A stretch of DNA of 64,000 nt from Climacteris rufus (GCA_013398175.1 VZRZ01006827.1:1560401-1624400), one strand, 5' to 3'. Numbered from the stretch's first letter, positions 13,891 to 28,212 are shown. Numbers and translations: made by a program. The notes: a model not told the origin generated them from the sequence alone.

Positions 13891-16800
13891 TTTTTCTGTT
13901 TTCTCCTATCTATTGTTACATTCCTTCCAAAGCTACTGATGTTACTCTAAAAAAACTTTCGCAGTATCCAGTTGATTACAGTTCTATTTGGTCTTCCAAA
14001 ACTTGTTTCTCTGCTTTCTCTGTGGTTTTGCCATCAAACTCCCTAATGGTCCTATCTCACACTGACTTTACAATCACTACACCCCTCTCATTGTCCTTCA
14101 ATGCATCCAACATTAGCCTCTGTTCTCCCTTTCTAATACAAGTTTCACGTCACTTTTATGATTTCTGTCTTCTGCCTCAGCATTCCAGCATACCATCTCT
14201 GTTTCTATCTTCGTGTTGTTTGCTCATGTACACTTATATAAAAGCCCAAAACATTCAAAATTTTCTTTGTAAAATACAGTCTGTGACAGGACAGGCTTCT
14301 TTGTTTACTCCTGTCTCTAGTTTGATTTGCAGAAATCATCAGGACTGATACGTTCTCATCAGCCAATGCTGCTGCCAAGCATTATTTGATTTATAGGATC
14401 TGAGCTAAGGTGATCAAGTAGCCTTGAAATTGCAAAAACCAGAGATTACAATGCATCTGGGTTTGATTCATCTATGTCACCTAGAAGTGCAAGACTACAT
14501 TGAATTATTACTAGACTACTGAATCAATTATTCTGTCAAGCCTCAAAATACCATGTTAAACAAGCTGAAGACATTGTCTTTTTAATATGGTAATACAATT
14601 TTCTCTTTTTTCATTTCACAGAAATTTATCTTAAATTATGACAACAATTAAAAATAAAGTATAGGCAGTTTCAGCACCCTTCTTGACATTCTTGATTTTA
14701 CTTCTCAACATCTTAATTTAGTTTGAGAGCAGAAAGCAGAAAATATACAGAGGCTGGCAACTAATATATCCCAAGCAGTCACAACAGGGAGCTTACAGAA
14801 CCATGGAATTAAAAAAATAAATAAATAAAAGGGGAACAATTGCTTTCACTATTTTTTAACTGCAGATTCTTTTCAATATTAAAAGCATAATGAATTCTGA
14901 AACAGAATTAATTTTTAATGACATCAGTGTGTCAAAGTCAAAGAAATTTCTGTTTGATTGATTTTTAATTTAGAGAAAGACACCGTTTGGATCCTGCATG
15001 AGCAGCAAGTGCATAGTTCTTTACAGGAATCTCATGGCCCCTAGCATACTTCAATCCTTCCACTATCAGTGACATGCTCATGAATGACACAGACTCAGTT
15101 GTTTCCTGTAGCCTATGGTTAGGAAGTGGTGCCATGTGACTGGGTACCATACAGACATAGTGCTTTCTGTGCTCCTCTGTGCATGTTATCCTAGCTCCTG
15201 CCTTAGAAGCCCTCCACTGGAGTATGTAATTAAAGGTCAGAGGGTTGCTGTCCCCTTCTACCCATGGTCCTATCTCAGATGACACATCAGACAGGAAATT
15301 AATAAGGAGCAAAGCTGATCTTCCCCCAGTTTCCATTTTCCTTGCCTTCTACTTCTATTTTAGTTACAACCATATTGCAGCTGTGGGTTGTGAGGAGTAG
15401 CAATCCTGAATGCTGAGAACTGCAATGCTTTGGAGTAGTTTTCTCATTGACAGATGTGACCACATTTTGAAGATACACCATTATACCTGCTCTTGGAAAA
15501 CAGTGCTTGAAATGAGTTCCAAATAGCAAGAGATAAATTTGATAAATAAGAGGACTGTCTCATTCATCAGCTATAAAAATGTCCTAACTTTCAAAGATTA
15601 AAAAAAAGTTATTTTCGCTGAAGCAGTTGGAAAATGGATGCAAGACCGTTTTCTCCAAAAAGGCTCAGCTTCCAGCTGCTAGCAACATTCCATTTTGACC
15701 TGCAAATTATGAAAATTGCTGGTACCATGATCTTTTTATATCATAAATTTTGAAGGGCCAAGGTGATGGCTCTTTTTTTTTAAGTTGCATGCTACAGAGA
15801 ACATGCATGTGTGAAAATGTGTATTTTCCGATGATGATAAAGGATTAGTGAATAACTAAGGTGCTCAAAAACCCCCCATAGTACACAGAAACAAAGGAAA
15901 ATGCTAAGAATCTGCTGAGATACCCATCCAGGTAATCTAGATAAGGTTTTAATCTTCCAAATTCTGAGTGTGTTACTGTTTTCAAGCATTATGTCTACAA
16001 GGGCAGGGCAACTGGCATGGATTTGTTCACAGCCACACTATTAAACTTCATTAGGTATCAGAGAAGGGTCTTCAAAGCAGTTATCTACCAGGAGTGGTGT
16101 TTGGTCTATTCAAATCCCAAATCAAGCCCAAGAGTGGATATGTTTGGAGAAAGAAAATGGTACAGGACCAAAATTACATGCAGCACTGTATCAATAATTC
16201 AACAGTATAGATGACAACCTTGCAGAGCTAGTAGCTCATTTTACTAGCATAGATGTACCTTTCAGTATCTGAACTATCTTCATACTAAGTATTTCACCCA
16301 GTCTGTTAGAAGTTCATAGAGGAAAAATGTTCTATTCTTCTGCATAATTTGTGTTTATGTTGAATCAGAAATCCCTGCCTAGAGAATTTCTCCAGGTAAG
16401 TAACCAACTTCAACCAAGAAAGACATAAGCACGTAGAAGTGACATTCTAAAAAATCAGCACTCTTGACAACAGTGTGTTATTCTGCTTTAATTTATACTT
16501 TTGCTTTAGTATCCTGTTGAACCGTAATTAAATGCACTCACACACACTGTTTGCTGTTTTCATTAGTACCATGTACTGGGTAGATGTGTTTATGTTTTCA
16601 TATTAGCTCTAATTAAAATATCTAAATAGAATTATGTTTTACAGTTACGTGTCAAAAGAGATCTCTTACAATGCATCTCTTTAATAATATTTTGTTCAAT
16701 GTTGTTATTAAGTAGTCACAGAGTATCCATTATGCTCTAAGGAATTTTTTTTTTATTATTATTCTCCTCTGGAGCTCTTACATATCTTCTACACATTAAT

Positions 16801-19422
16801 TCTGTGGTAAAACAGGTGGGTGTGGAAGGGTGCGTTGGGGCAGAGGTGTGTGTAGGAATCAGCCCTGTGAGACAATTCCAACCCTAACTTTTTTTTTTAT
16901 ATTTGGTACTCAGTATTCCAGAATAAAATAATTTCATAAAGTCTGCCATATCTTCAGTCACACATAGATGAATTGCTAACCCCACATATTAATGGGATTG
17001 AAAGTACACTTCTTACTCTGCTTTGATCTTTTTTTTTTTCAAGGGCTATTTAGGAGCTTTATTTTTTATTCAACATCATTAGAATGAGAAGACATCAAAC
17101 TGTGTGCAGTAGATTTGTATAGACATTCTCTGTCACAGAGAGAATAATCTGAAATATAGTTACATACCTAGAATCAAGGTCGCTGACTGCTTTCAACCAC
17201 CATAATATGCTTGAAGACCTAATAGATACATTCAACCTTGGAAACACTATGACATCCAGGAAAAATCAAACTAAAGGTGAGCACTAAAACTACCCATCTG
17301 TGGACTGTAGAATACATCTTCATTTTAGAGTGTTTTGGGAATGCTGAGCACCTTCCAGAACTTCACAAAAGCATGTACACAGGTGTGGTTTTTACCTTGG
17401 ATATGACGAGTTTGATCCCCTACAAAATCACTACTCTCGGTAAAGATTTTTTTAAGTCTTACTTGCCTCTTGTGCACAACGTCCAGCATCAAAACATAGC
17501 AGGAAAAAAGTGTGCACCTGAACAGGAAGCACAGTGTGCCTGCACACACAGTGATTTTCCCAGTTATTTCCTGCCTGGCTGAGCATGTTGTAACTGGAGT
17601 TGGGCACAGAAAGCAGTTCACAGGAAAAAGAAGGTACCTGCACCTCACCTGCCCTGTGATCTCATTCAAGAGTTAGTGGAGAGAATTTATTGCATAACTG
17701 TGTTCTCCAGCCCTCGTTTTTAAGATAAAATGTAACAAAACACATTTTGTTGTGTGTGTTGCAAAACAAGTTCAGTAGATGCAACACAGAGTTCTCATGG
17801 TCTTATGCACTGATGCAACAGCCTGCAGAAGGGATTTCACTATGCTGGCAGAGACAGGGATGTGCCAAGTCAAGCTAAGTGTGAAAAGGCATGCATTTAA
17901 ATTTGAGAAAACCTAAGGATACCACGGTAGGGTGCTGGCATAGGGGAAGAACCAGGAAATAGTTTAATTGTTTCAGCATGGAGAAATAATGAGAGTAACC
18001 TTCTTGAGAATCCTGGTTTTGGAAACATTAGTCCTGAAAATTTATTTTCTGGAACCGTAGTTTTCCAGAGCATCCTTTATGACAATTTTTGTTTGATCGT
18101 TTGTTTGTGTTCAAAGTAATTTCTGCACTTACCTCCAAAAAGAATGATACGTAATTTCATTGAATGTAAATTACTGTCACTTTTTAAGTATACTAGGGAG
18201 GCTCTGGAGCACACATCTACAGCTGGTCTGTCCATTCATGTCCAGGCTGACACAGGGAGTGGAATGTCATGGTCCCTGTCTTTTCCTATTCCTAGATGAA
18301 CTACATATACTCAGGTTAGAGAGGCTCATTGTTCATGCACAAAATAGGTGTACACCTGGTAACCCAAACAAATGGAATAGGTCTATCAGAGGCTACACGT
18401 GTCCAGGATTCTGGTAGCACTTGCAGAAAAAGAAGACAACTTCTTTTGTCCACTTACGTTCAAACAATTAGCTTGTATTATATTGATAGATGTCCTAACT
18501 AGATGAATAAGGAACCATAGATTGAATTGCAACCTCATTTATAGAAGTTAAAAAAACATAAATGGGAAAAAATATCATTCATGCAATGATAGCACATCCA
18601 TATCAATAAGGAAAAAATATTGTAATGAATCTTATTGCAGATCTTAGCAATAAAACCAGAAAGAACAAGATTATGAAATTTCATCATGTCAGACACACTG
18701 AAAACCTTTGTTCCATTGTCCTCCTACCAGAAACCCTCTTTATGGCATTGAAACAACACTTTTAGAAAATTGGGTTATGCATATAAAATAGGGAAAATAC
18801 CAATTCATTATAGATAAAATCAAAGTCACTTTTAAATAATCCACATTTAGACATCAAAAGCTGTACCTACAGTAAGCCATTTCAAATATATCTTAAAAAG
18901 ACAAGAAGACAATATGTAAATACTGGACTACATTTAATAAATAAATTTAAAGGTGAGAAGTCAGAAAACAGTTTTATGAGAACTGGCCCAAGACCCACAA
19001 GTTAATAACACTAGCAAAAGAAACTTAGGAAAAAAGGTGCTCTATCTCCTTCTAGGGATATAATTTATTTGTTCAAATGGAGCTAAACAAATAAATAAGT
19101 GAGCAGAAGCTTATTAAATTGAGTAGCTTACAAGAAAATATATGAAGCATCACAAGCAGTTCAATTTTGATCAGGCTTCATCCAGACTGAGAGCTATAGG
19201 AATTGTGATAGAACAAGCTCAATTTTACTATCACTTTCTAAAATTACAGTCTGATAAGGTAAGTTAGATTTTACTATATGTAATAATGTAACTAAGTCAA
19301 ACTTGAAGGAGACTTATCTACTTGGTCTCCTACTGATGCCTTAGGATTTTAGCTTTTATATTTTTCATACATTTGTAATCCTGCAGTTCTTTAGTCTGTA
19401 ACTCTAAACTCCATATATAGAA
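13891..19422. other. AT-rich DNA without a supported gene
   Basis: Just after the CR1 copy there is a 177-codon plus-strand open frame (13815-14348) that starts inside the CR1 itself and runs into low-complexity serine- and leucine-rich sequence; I treat it as chance. A slightly GC-richer patch at 14965-15529 carries two adjoining minus-strand open frames, discussed as a finding. The rest shows only short T runs, such as near 16745 and 17028, and nothing else I can name. Confidence 0.45.
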
Positions 19423-19784
19423 TGTTAGCTACTGTTTTCCCATTTTGGTTAGACAAAACAATTCCTCTCCAGGTCTGAGACCCAAGGACACCTTATGGTC
19501 TCTACTCCCAAAAATGTAAACAAAAGTGGGATGCGGGGGCAAGGGGGTGGGTGGGAAACTGGGGTTAAATTACTTCATTACCTGAAGCTGTAATTGGAAG
19601 ATTAAACCCCAAAATGATAATGTACCAAACTTATAAAAGTATGAAATCCCGTGACCTGTTGTGCCTTTTGGGTGTAGCCCCTGGGGGACTCTGTCTGCCC
19701 TAAATGTACCTGAAGGCCCTTCAATAAATATAACTGCTTTTTTACTCTCCTAATTTCGTGTGGCTTCTGTTTTAGGTCCTAACG
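19423..19784 (+). mobile_element. Solo LTR, probably avian ERVL-like
   Basis: The left end is TGTTAG and the proposed right end CTAACG, inverted repeats apart from one base. In order there is a G-rich tract at 19535-19555, a TATA-like box (TTATAAAAG, about 19631), a GC-richer stretch and an AATAAA signal at 19723-19728, followed by a T- and GT-rich end. This order of signals is that of a retroviral LTR. No internal retroviral genes and no second LTR are present, so it looks like a solo LTR left by recombination. A clean target-site duplication was not seen (TAGAA on the left, GATAA on the right), so the exact ends are uncertain. The ERVL assignment is from memory of avian LTR style. Confidence 0.7.
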
Positions 19785-21028
19785 GATAAGGCATCACTAC
19801 CACATCTCATTTTGGCTTCCACATGCTGTTAGTACACACAGAGGCATATGTCTTCAACTTGAAAGTGTATTACTTTCTCAAAGTCTTCATTAACCAGCAA
19901 TTCATGAGTTAAAAACTTAGTAAGTCTCATCTGAACAATGGGGAAAAATACGATGAAGCAATTCAAAACCTGAGCTAAATTCTGTTTACTTTTTTCTGCA
20001 TATATGTAACTTCTAAAAAACCCTTCTTTTTCAGAGACTGACCATGGGAAAACTTGAAAACAAGAAATGTATTTGCAAAGTACTAGATCACAGGTACAAG
20101 GCAAAGCTAAGGTACACAGACAAAATAGTACACAGATCCTTGAGATACCGTTAAGCATGCCAGCCTCAGGACTGAAGGCAGGAGAGGTGGGTGGCACTGT
20201 GGCACTGAACTTAATACTGCTTCTGAGAGCTCAGTTAGTAGCTCCAGGGAGATACACCATTTACATTAAAATGGGCTTCAGCTTTAGCAATAATACACTG
20301 AATTGAATGGTTGAGACATTTCCAAAGAGAGTTTAAAACAGATCTTAGCAATGGGATCTCATAAGGGACAAGTGGTAGGTTCACAACAAACTGCAGGTTT
20401 TTCATCTCAAAATTAACCATAATTAATTGAAGAAAGGATAAATTTTCAGAAAAGTGAGTGAAAGGCTGGGGAAAAATAGAAATTCCCAGCCAGATTTTGA
20501 GATAGCATATTTTTTTCATATTAGAAATGGAATAACTAGATCCAGGTTAAGAGAGAACTAGAAAGAAAAAGACAAAACAAGTTGTGAGGAATCCTTAAAT
20601 GTGTATGATCCAGGGCCATCAGGATTTGGCCTTTGTGTATGAGATTATTCCTGTCTCACATTTCCCAGCTGTGGTACTTTCACCCTTTGGGCTGCCAGTG
20701 CAGCATCACAGCCTTCCTCCTCGTCAGGGACTCAATGAAACAGCTATAGTTGTTGGGGTCAGTCCCCCAGAAGATGAACTTGGTCACTGCACTGTGCTAA
20801 ACCTCACATTGATACCAACATCCTCAAAATTTGTCATGTGCTGAAGCATGTCTGTAAGCACTGCCATTGTGTAAGCTGGCATGTGGTCTTAGGCCAAAGA
20901 AAACAGGAGGCAGAATAACCCCCACCTCTGCCCTCAAACTTCAGGATTCTCTTTTTCCCTCTCTGCCACTGCCTGTCCTCACCCGACTGGTGGGAGAGAG
21001 GAATCTTTGGTCCTCTCAGCTGCTGGTT

Positions 21029-21298
21029 CACAGAATCACAGAATTAATTCAGTTGGAAAAGACCTCTGAGATGATCCAGCCTAACCTATGACTGAAAACC
21101 ACCATGTAAACTAGCCCATGGCACTAAATGCCATGTCTGGCCTTTCCTTAAACACCTCTAGGGATGAGCACTCCACCACCTCCCTGGGCAATCCATTCCA
21201 TTGTCTAATCACCCTTTCTGTGAAGAAATTCCCTCTTATGTCCTACCTAAACCTCCCCTGGTGTACCTTAAGACTGCATCCTCTCACCCTGGTTGCAC
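21029..21298 (-). mobile_element. CR1 LINE 3'-end fragment
   Basis: The plus strand shows CACAGAATCACAGAATTAAT, GTTGGAAAAGACCTCTGAGA, TGATCCAGCCTAACC, a CACCTCTAGGGATG block, CTCCACCACCTCCCTGGGCA and GTGAAGAAATTCCCTCTTAT. These are ordered blocks of an antisense CR1 3' end, of a different subfamily from the copies at 13.7 and 53.4 kb. It is 5'-truncated. The 70-codon plus-strand frame across it is a by-product of the repeat, not a gene. Confidence 0.93.
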
Positions 21299-23749
21299 AC
21301 AAACACAGTGTTTCTCCTCACTGCTGGTAAACTGCTATATGTACAACCCTACAGGAAAGATAAGTAATGCTATAAATTAAAATAACTATATGAGTTGAAA
21401 GGCCAGGCTTCCCTGGCAGTTCCATGCAAGATGCCACAGGCTGCCTCATGCAAAGCTGGCTGCTGAAGAGTTTCTCATTCTGCCTTTTGCTGGATGCACA
21501 AGACATGAAAAAGGGGACAGAGTGACAGCTGTTTTGGAAATTTATATGATCCCTCGTTTAGGTCTCTTTGAAATGAATTCATTTTGCTAGAAAAATGCAA
21601 AGAGGCCCTGGCAGCCAACAGATAATTAATTATTTTGCATACATTGTGTAACAGTATTCGTTAGTTTTACATGAGTGGTGAGAGGTCAGTCAGGAATAGA
21701 ATCCCATTGTGCTAACCTTCAAAGAGCTTGCCATGTAATTGAATGGAATAAAGGAATTAAATATGCAGGCAGAATTCACACTAATGGTTAGCAAACAGCA
21801 CATTGCAAATAACTACAATTTCTTTGTCTAAATTCTTGAGTTGAGATCTTAAGGGAAGGTGATTAGATAACAAAAACAAAGGAAAAAAATAATACTGGGG
21901 GATGTGCATAAAACACATGAAAATAGGAGAAGCATAATGGGATCTGAACACTACAGTGTACAGCTTCTCATGTATTAGCACATAGTCTTACAAAATACAT
22001 TATGCCTGTCTGCTGTTGTTTTCTGTATAGGGAGCATGCCATATGTAGGGCCACATGAGAGACATTTTAGGAAATGTGGTGAAGTTCTAACCATATATAC
22101 CACAGAGCTAGCTTTTGTTCTGCAGAATGATGAGAACACTGTGAGTCAGTAAATGGTATGATTTAAATTTGAAAATAGCTCCCCAGAATCTGCTGAATCC
22201 ATTCAGAGTTAACTAGCAGGAGAACATCACCATTCAGTGTTCTGGGTCCATCTGTTGGCAATATCATGATGGAAACAGCTTTTTAATGCTATTTTCAATC
22301 AGCTTTCACACAACAGCTTGTTTCAACAATATTCCATTACCTTTCTGTTTGTTTGTCACCTACTACAAAAAACAACTTAGAGGGAAGGAGGAATTTCAGT
22401 ACTACAGACTGATGTAGGGTGGGAGGGACAGAGACACTACAGAAACAAGCAAAATGAGATACAACTACAAAAAGAAAAAGGAGAAGAAACTGTTATTTTA
22501 GACCCCCTGTAATCTAGATTTAAACCAGGATGTGGAACCTGAACTATGGTAGTGTCAGAGAAGTATGGTCTGCACCAGCCCATCACTAGAATAATTGTGC
22601 ACTGACAGTGTCAGCCATAGGAAACCAATGGCTCCAAGGCAGAAATGGCAAATGCACCTAGTAATCACCTTTAATTCCTCAAGGCCTTCTGTGTTGCTCC
22701 AATGAATACTGAAAAGAAGATTCACCTCCAACAGGCTCACTGCAACATGCTTGCTTGTGTGGTACCAAAACAGCCTGTCCTACATAGTTCTTAGGAAAAT
22801 GTCATATATCCACCAGCTTACTTCTCAAGTAAAACAAATGCCAGTGACCTACTGATGATACAAAGCCTGCATCCACTAGCATCACAGTGTCTCAGTTGCA
22901 GAAATCAGCTTAGCCATAAAGAACAGATCATTGCACTTGAACCCAATAATTTCTAGGAGAAGAACTGAAATTCTTCTGGTTCACACCAAAAAAGGTTCAC
23001 AATTAGTCAAGTCAGCATGTAGTTGTCACAGCTAGCTTTGGCACAACTGATGTCACAGTTTTTTAAACAAGGAAATAAATAATCTCAAGGTTTCTTCTGA
23101 TTTATATTATCTCATGACCCTGTGATTCTACAATAAATCCTCTATGTTGATTACCTCTCTACTACTGAATCAAGTTTTAAGATGCACTTACTTTGAAGTT
23201 CTTATTTTAAAGAGTTGCACTCTTTAGAATTATAAGGAACGCTCAGCTTTTCCACACACTATGAATCTTGTTTCCCAAACAGTATTAGAAATATGGATAG
23301 TTAGAAAGGATGAAAGTACTATATGGGAAGGTACACGAAAGGTGGTATGAAACATTGTAACTTCACGTGAAAGGAGATGCAGAATGAAGAAAGTAAACCT
23401 GAAAAAGTAATATTGAATTAATACTGATAAAATCATAACATAATCTTGAAAGAAAACTAACCGTATGTAAAATTACAAAATATTGCATAAGGACTTCATT
23501 CATCATGAGCGTGATAAGATGTATGTACTGATAGCTCTCTGTACATTTTGGCTCCTTCATAAAGTATTTTATCTTCTTCTGCTACTAAGATAGATTCTTA
23601 AGTATAAAAAGTATTTTGTGTTCTGTTTATCTGTCTTTGACATACTCATATGCATAAAGCCATAACATCCTCTTAGAATACGTGCATCATAGCCTGGAAT
23701 TAAAACGAAAAATATAACTAATAAGAGGATGCTTATGGTGAGCACCTAC

Positions 23750-23886
23750 CTGAGGACGTATAACTTTCACTATGTTTTTAAGTGCAGTGTCTGGTGATGG
23801 AGGAGAGCAGTCAGGTGTTGGGCCTGTAGAGCTGTTTCTATGGTTACCAGATCCTGGTGTGGTAATTGCTACCTGAGGTGCATTAT
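23750..23886 (-). CDS. Internal coding exon B of the same unidentified minus-strand gene
   Basis: On the minus strand the acceptor tttttattcacag precedes ATAATGCACC, and the donor CCTCAG|GTAGGT closes the exon. The exon is 137 nt: two bases completing a codon begun in exon A, then 45 codons, ending in phase 0. Joined to exon A, the boundary reads SSRP-D-NAPQVAITTPGSG. The rest contains an STGPTPDCSPPSPDT stretch and ends with a hydrophobic, basic ALKNIVKVIRPQ. The TP and SP pairs look like proline-directed phosphorylation sites, but that is inference. The peptide is low-complexity until its last dozen residues, which could start a folded or interaction segment. No family is recognised. Phase agreement with exon A, two strong splice sites and absence of stops make a real exon very likely. 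Downstream exons are not found in this window. Confidence 0.88.
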
Positions 23887-26800
23887 CTGTGAATAAAAAT
23901 AACATTTATGTGAAATTACAAATACTTCATATATTTAAAAATTTAAAAAAAAAATTGAAAACAGAACACTACTGAGAACACTATTTAAACTCCCAGAACC
24001 TAATATAATGTGAATGTAATTGTTAAGTAACGTATTGCATATCTACACTTATTTTGTCAGCCCATACACTGATTCTATGCTAAGGCAAGATACAGCATTC
24101 TCTCGATATCTAAAAAACGAGGCAGAAACTAAGCATTAATATTTTACCTTCATTACCTTGAATTACTGACTGTGAATCCAAGTTCTATCACTATAACAGG
24201 GGTGACTTGCAAGGGAGATTTATAATGCAACTTCTACCTCACCCTGGAAAATCCTAACACATATGACCCAGTTCAACATGTCACACAAACACGTACCAAA
24301 CTACAGCATGCTAATAGCCCATCACTGACAAATTTCCTTCACACTGTGATCAGCATAAATGACCAGCAAGGACTAATTACACAAAATACACTCAGTTTCT
24401 CAGGTAAAATTTGCATCTTCCATAAAGCTCTGCACTGCAGTAGCCTCCTTTCCAGCAGTATCTCAGGTAGATAACCTACAGCTGGCTTAAAAACACTCCA
24501 CACCTGCATGTACATGGGAAAATGTTCTTTGGACATAATTATGCTCTTACCATATCATGGCACTGTGAAGGACTATCAAAAGGACTTAAAATATCATTCT
24601 TACCTTCTCTAAATGTTCTTAATGCTGTTTGATCAATGTAAAGTTAGTGAAAATTAGATCAGAGGAGAGAGAGGACTACAAAACAGCTTCCCAGCTGTGA
24701 TAGCAACCAATCACTGGAATGACTTAGCAAAAGGCCAAAACCTCCACATTACTTCATGCCTTTAGAATTGTATCAGTAAAGAAATATTTACTTCAGATTC
24801 TGGGGAAAGCGCCATTGCCTGTGCATGATTATGGTGGTCATTACAGTGTCTGTCAATTTACTGAGCACCTTTCTTTGTGAGTCACAAAGACATACTCCAA
24901 GCTTCTAAATGTGCTCTTGCAACCTGCAGCTCTGCATTAAGACAATGATGTCAAATCTCATGTCTGTGGGCCTCGACTGACAGCCTACATAGTTCACAGA
25001 AGAAAGCCAACTTATTTGTGATTGTGGTGGTTCTCCAGTATGTGCTTCCACTCTGTGGACAAATCTACTCCAGAAAAACCCAAACACCAATAAGGAAAAA
25101 CAGCTCTCTGAAGCTGAAAAATTTTTGCCTGACCAGCTTCTGCAGATACACATATAAGCTCCTCCATCTGCACAAGTCATGAATGCCCCTGTGAAAGCCA
25201 TGCCAGAAGCTTCTCTCTCTCAGTCCTACTGACTTGAAAGAATTCTTGGAAGAGTAACAGAAGTATTGAAGGGAAGGAAATACCCAGTTACATTGATGGA
25301 GCTAACATAGGATAAAGAGGAATACTTGCAGGAATGTAAATTTTATGGCCTTTACAACTTAGAGATACATTCACAGCATGGATGATTCTAGGATATACTT
25401 CCTGCAGAAAAACTATGTAACTGGATGAGATCTTCAAGCTTATAATCAAATACAGACTAACAAATTATTCTTCTAAAACAAATATCAGGCTGGAATTTAT
25501 CAGCGATACCGGTACAACATTTAATGAAAGTGTAAACAAAAGTTCAGATGGCAGATTGGCAGACATCCAAAATGGAGACATTCCATAGGTAACCTCAGGT
25601 CTTAACTGACAGAGTAAACTCTCTCACAGAAACAGAAAAGTACAACTTTTTGAAACAAGTATCTCATCAAAATTGTCAGTCCTTTAGGTGTGCAGTCTTA
25701 TCACACAAATGAGTTCTTCGGAATCATTACAAGCATGCACAGAAAGCTTGGCTCTGAAGTAATTTATTTCAGAAAATAATAAATGTGTGTTAATACAATG
25801 TATCAAAACAATTTTTACACAGCCTTAGAAAGGAAGTTAAAATGAATTCTCATAATAACATAACTGACATGGCAGAATTTTCATAGCGTTTCAGAAAGCC
25901 TTGTCTCTTATTCTTTCCTGTCTGACTTGGTGTCTAACTTTCAAACTGTTCACATGCACCATGTAAATGAATATGTTGTGATTTGAAAGCCCAGTTCATC
26001 ACAGAAAGGACAGGGATTTGACAGGAAGAGACACTTCTAAAGCCTTGTCATACTCTGAAAATCTCATAGTGAGGAGGAAGGCTAGATATAAGTGTTAGTA
26101 GCACCTTAATTGAACTGAAAGTCTCAGCCTCTTTTGCTCCAGAACATGAAATAGCATCTTCTTTCACTCTATAGACAGACAGATAATCATCTATGAACTT
26201 CCCTTACTGAGGAATCAGAGAGTTGCTCTATGAGATCCCTGCACTGTCTTTGGGGAGACACCAAACAAGGGACTATACTGCTGTCAAGAAATGTGGGAAT
26301 AAAGGCACCACCTAGGAAGGTAAGAAATAAACTCCAGAGTGAGAAATGCTCCACGCAAATCCAGCTAAGTGCAATTATTGCACTTATTTACTCTCTGGTG
26401 TAGGAAACAAACAGAATGATTGTCAAACAGCTAAAGCTATAAAGAACACAAAGGAGTTTGTGTTCAGCATCCCTGCCTTTCTGTCACTATTTCCCTGTGG
26501 TGGCTGTGCTTAGCACAACTGCCCTTCAGCTATTTAGCACATGAAAGCCTTGCAAGTGAAATCAGGGAGGCCTGCAGATGCAGAAGTATCTCAAATATGC
26601 ATCACTCAAAGGACAGTCTGTAAGAAATACAGATTGGTGCTGATGGTAATAAATGTTTTCTGTCCACCAGTTTATTCTGTTTCAAAGCCTTGTCAATAGT
26701 CACCTCAGCTCAGTTGAACCACACTTTAAATGTACAGAAGATGCTAACAGAGGGTTCAAGTAATACAAGCAAGATTTTGGTCTTTGCATAGGAAAGACTT

Positions 26801-28160
26801 CTTGTTGACCCTGTTCAATGGTAGCTGTTGTATGTAGGTTTTGCCCCTACATACAGTCCCACATGAGTGGCATTGAACTGACTGGGAGTGACATTCTTGG
26901 AAGGAAAACTTATTGGAAGGCATACAAGAGGAGTGTCAGGGCTACATCCCCCACTAGGTAGAGTTGAGAAAAAAATTCTCCAGCTACAATGTGCAAATAC
27001 AACCATAACCAACTCAGCAACAAATGCATTATGCAGTAATCTCAGAAGAGAGTAATTACTGTCTTTCTTTCCAAGCAAAATTAAGTGGCAATACAAAAAA
27101 AAGATCTTGTTTATACAGTCTAAAAATAAAACTTTGCAAAAAGAAGCCATACCTTTTTTTTTTTTAAATAAACAACCCAGAAAAAAAAAATCCAACTGTT
27201 CAGTATCTGATGCCTTCCCTCCTTCCTCAAGCGGCTGTCTAACATGTAATGGTTTCTTGTAAACAATTTCTTTATTGTGGACAGCTGTTTATTTTCACAG
27301 TAGGATCTTCCCATTAGGCAACCAATAATGATTTACTACCTGGATCTCTTCCATCAGAGACAAAACAACACCATCAAATTAGTTCCTGCAACCAATTTGG
27401 AGGACCTACCCCTTTATGTATACAGTACTTATAGTTTCATTACGAATATATTTGAATATATTTTCTTCTGTAAAGAAATTATATAATAATAATGTTTTAA
27501 TTTCCTCTGGTAACAAAACTACAGCAGTATTTTTTTCCCTTCAGGTAACTATAGTGGAAATAGTAGTGCAAGTTTCAGGAGAACATTTCATGGGAAATAG
27601 AACTTGAAAATTTGAGAAACTACCAAATTTACCTAGGAAAGATGAGCTCTCATGCTGAGTTTCTGATAGGTGCTACAAATGGGGCCAACAGGGAAGTATT
27701 TATAGCTATCACTCTCTTCTAGTTCCTGGCTTCAGTTGCAATAATCTAGATGTTTCTGTGTTAGTCAGAAAACACCAGGCTCCAAGGATCATCTAGTAAC
27801 TAAAAATTAATGAACCGCAGCATGGTCTAACAACATTCCTTCCTGCCCTCAACACACATGAGAAACTGTCACAAGGTTTATGTAATTGGAACTTATTCTG
27901 ATTTTCGAAAATGGTTACTGAGGACTTGACATTCTCCATTTCCTTTACTTCAGGGCAAAGGAAATAGAATGGAACAAGGGAAATATATGGATGTTGTTTT
28001 CTTTCAGTATATCATCAGAGCAAACTAAGGTGTTATTCTAGGGCTGTCTTAGTCAACATTTTCATCCCACTATCTACAGGGACAAACTATCTGTGAGGAC
28101 AAACTGCTCACTGGAGCTTTTCTAACATGTAATAGTTCTCATGATGTACTCAAGGAAAGG

Positions 28161-28212
28161 TACTATATGTATATAAGATAATGTATATAATATGTACTAT
28201 ATGTATATAATG
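28161..28212. repeat. AT-rich tandem duplication
   Basis: The block TACTATATGTATATAA occurs twice within about 50 bases, separated by GATAATGTATATAATATG. It is a short local duplication within a TA-rich tract and shows no coding content. Confidence 0.7.

Noticed and set aside
13815..14348. 177-codon plus-strand open frame
   Set aside because: Its first 25 or so codons are the antisense CR1 3' end, and the rest is low-complexity Ser/Leu/Phe sequence with no splice signals.
15362..15420. Strong-looking plus-strand splice acceptor (CTTCTATTTTAG)
   Set aside because: All three frames after it stop within about 50 bases, and no exon partner exists on that strand.
16374..16400. Possible 27-base plus-strand microexon ending CTCCAG|GTAAGT
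   Set aside because: The donor is strong but the acceptor tract is weak, it is on the opposite strand to the supported gene, and there is no partner exon.
26815..27195. 126-codon minus-strand open frame
   Set aside because: Begins in poly(T)-derived Phe runs and Lys runs, with no conserved-looking segment or splice sites.
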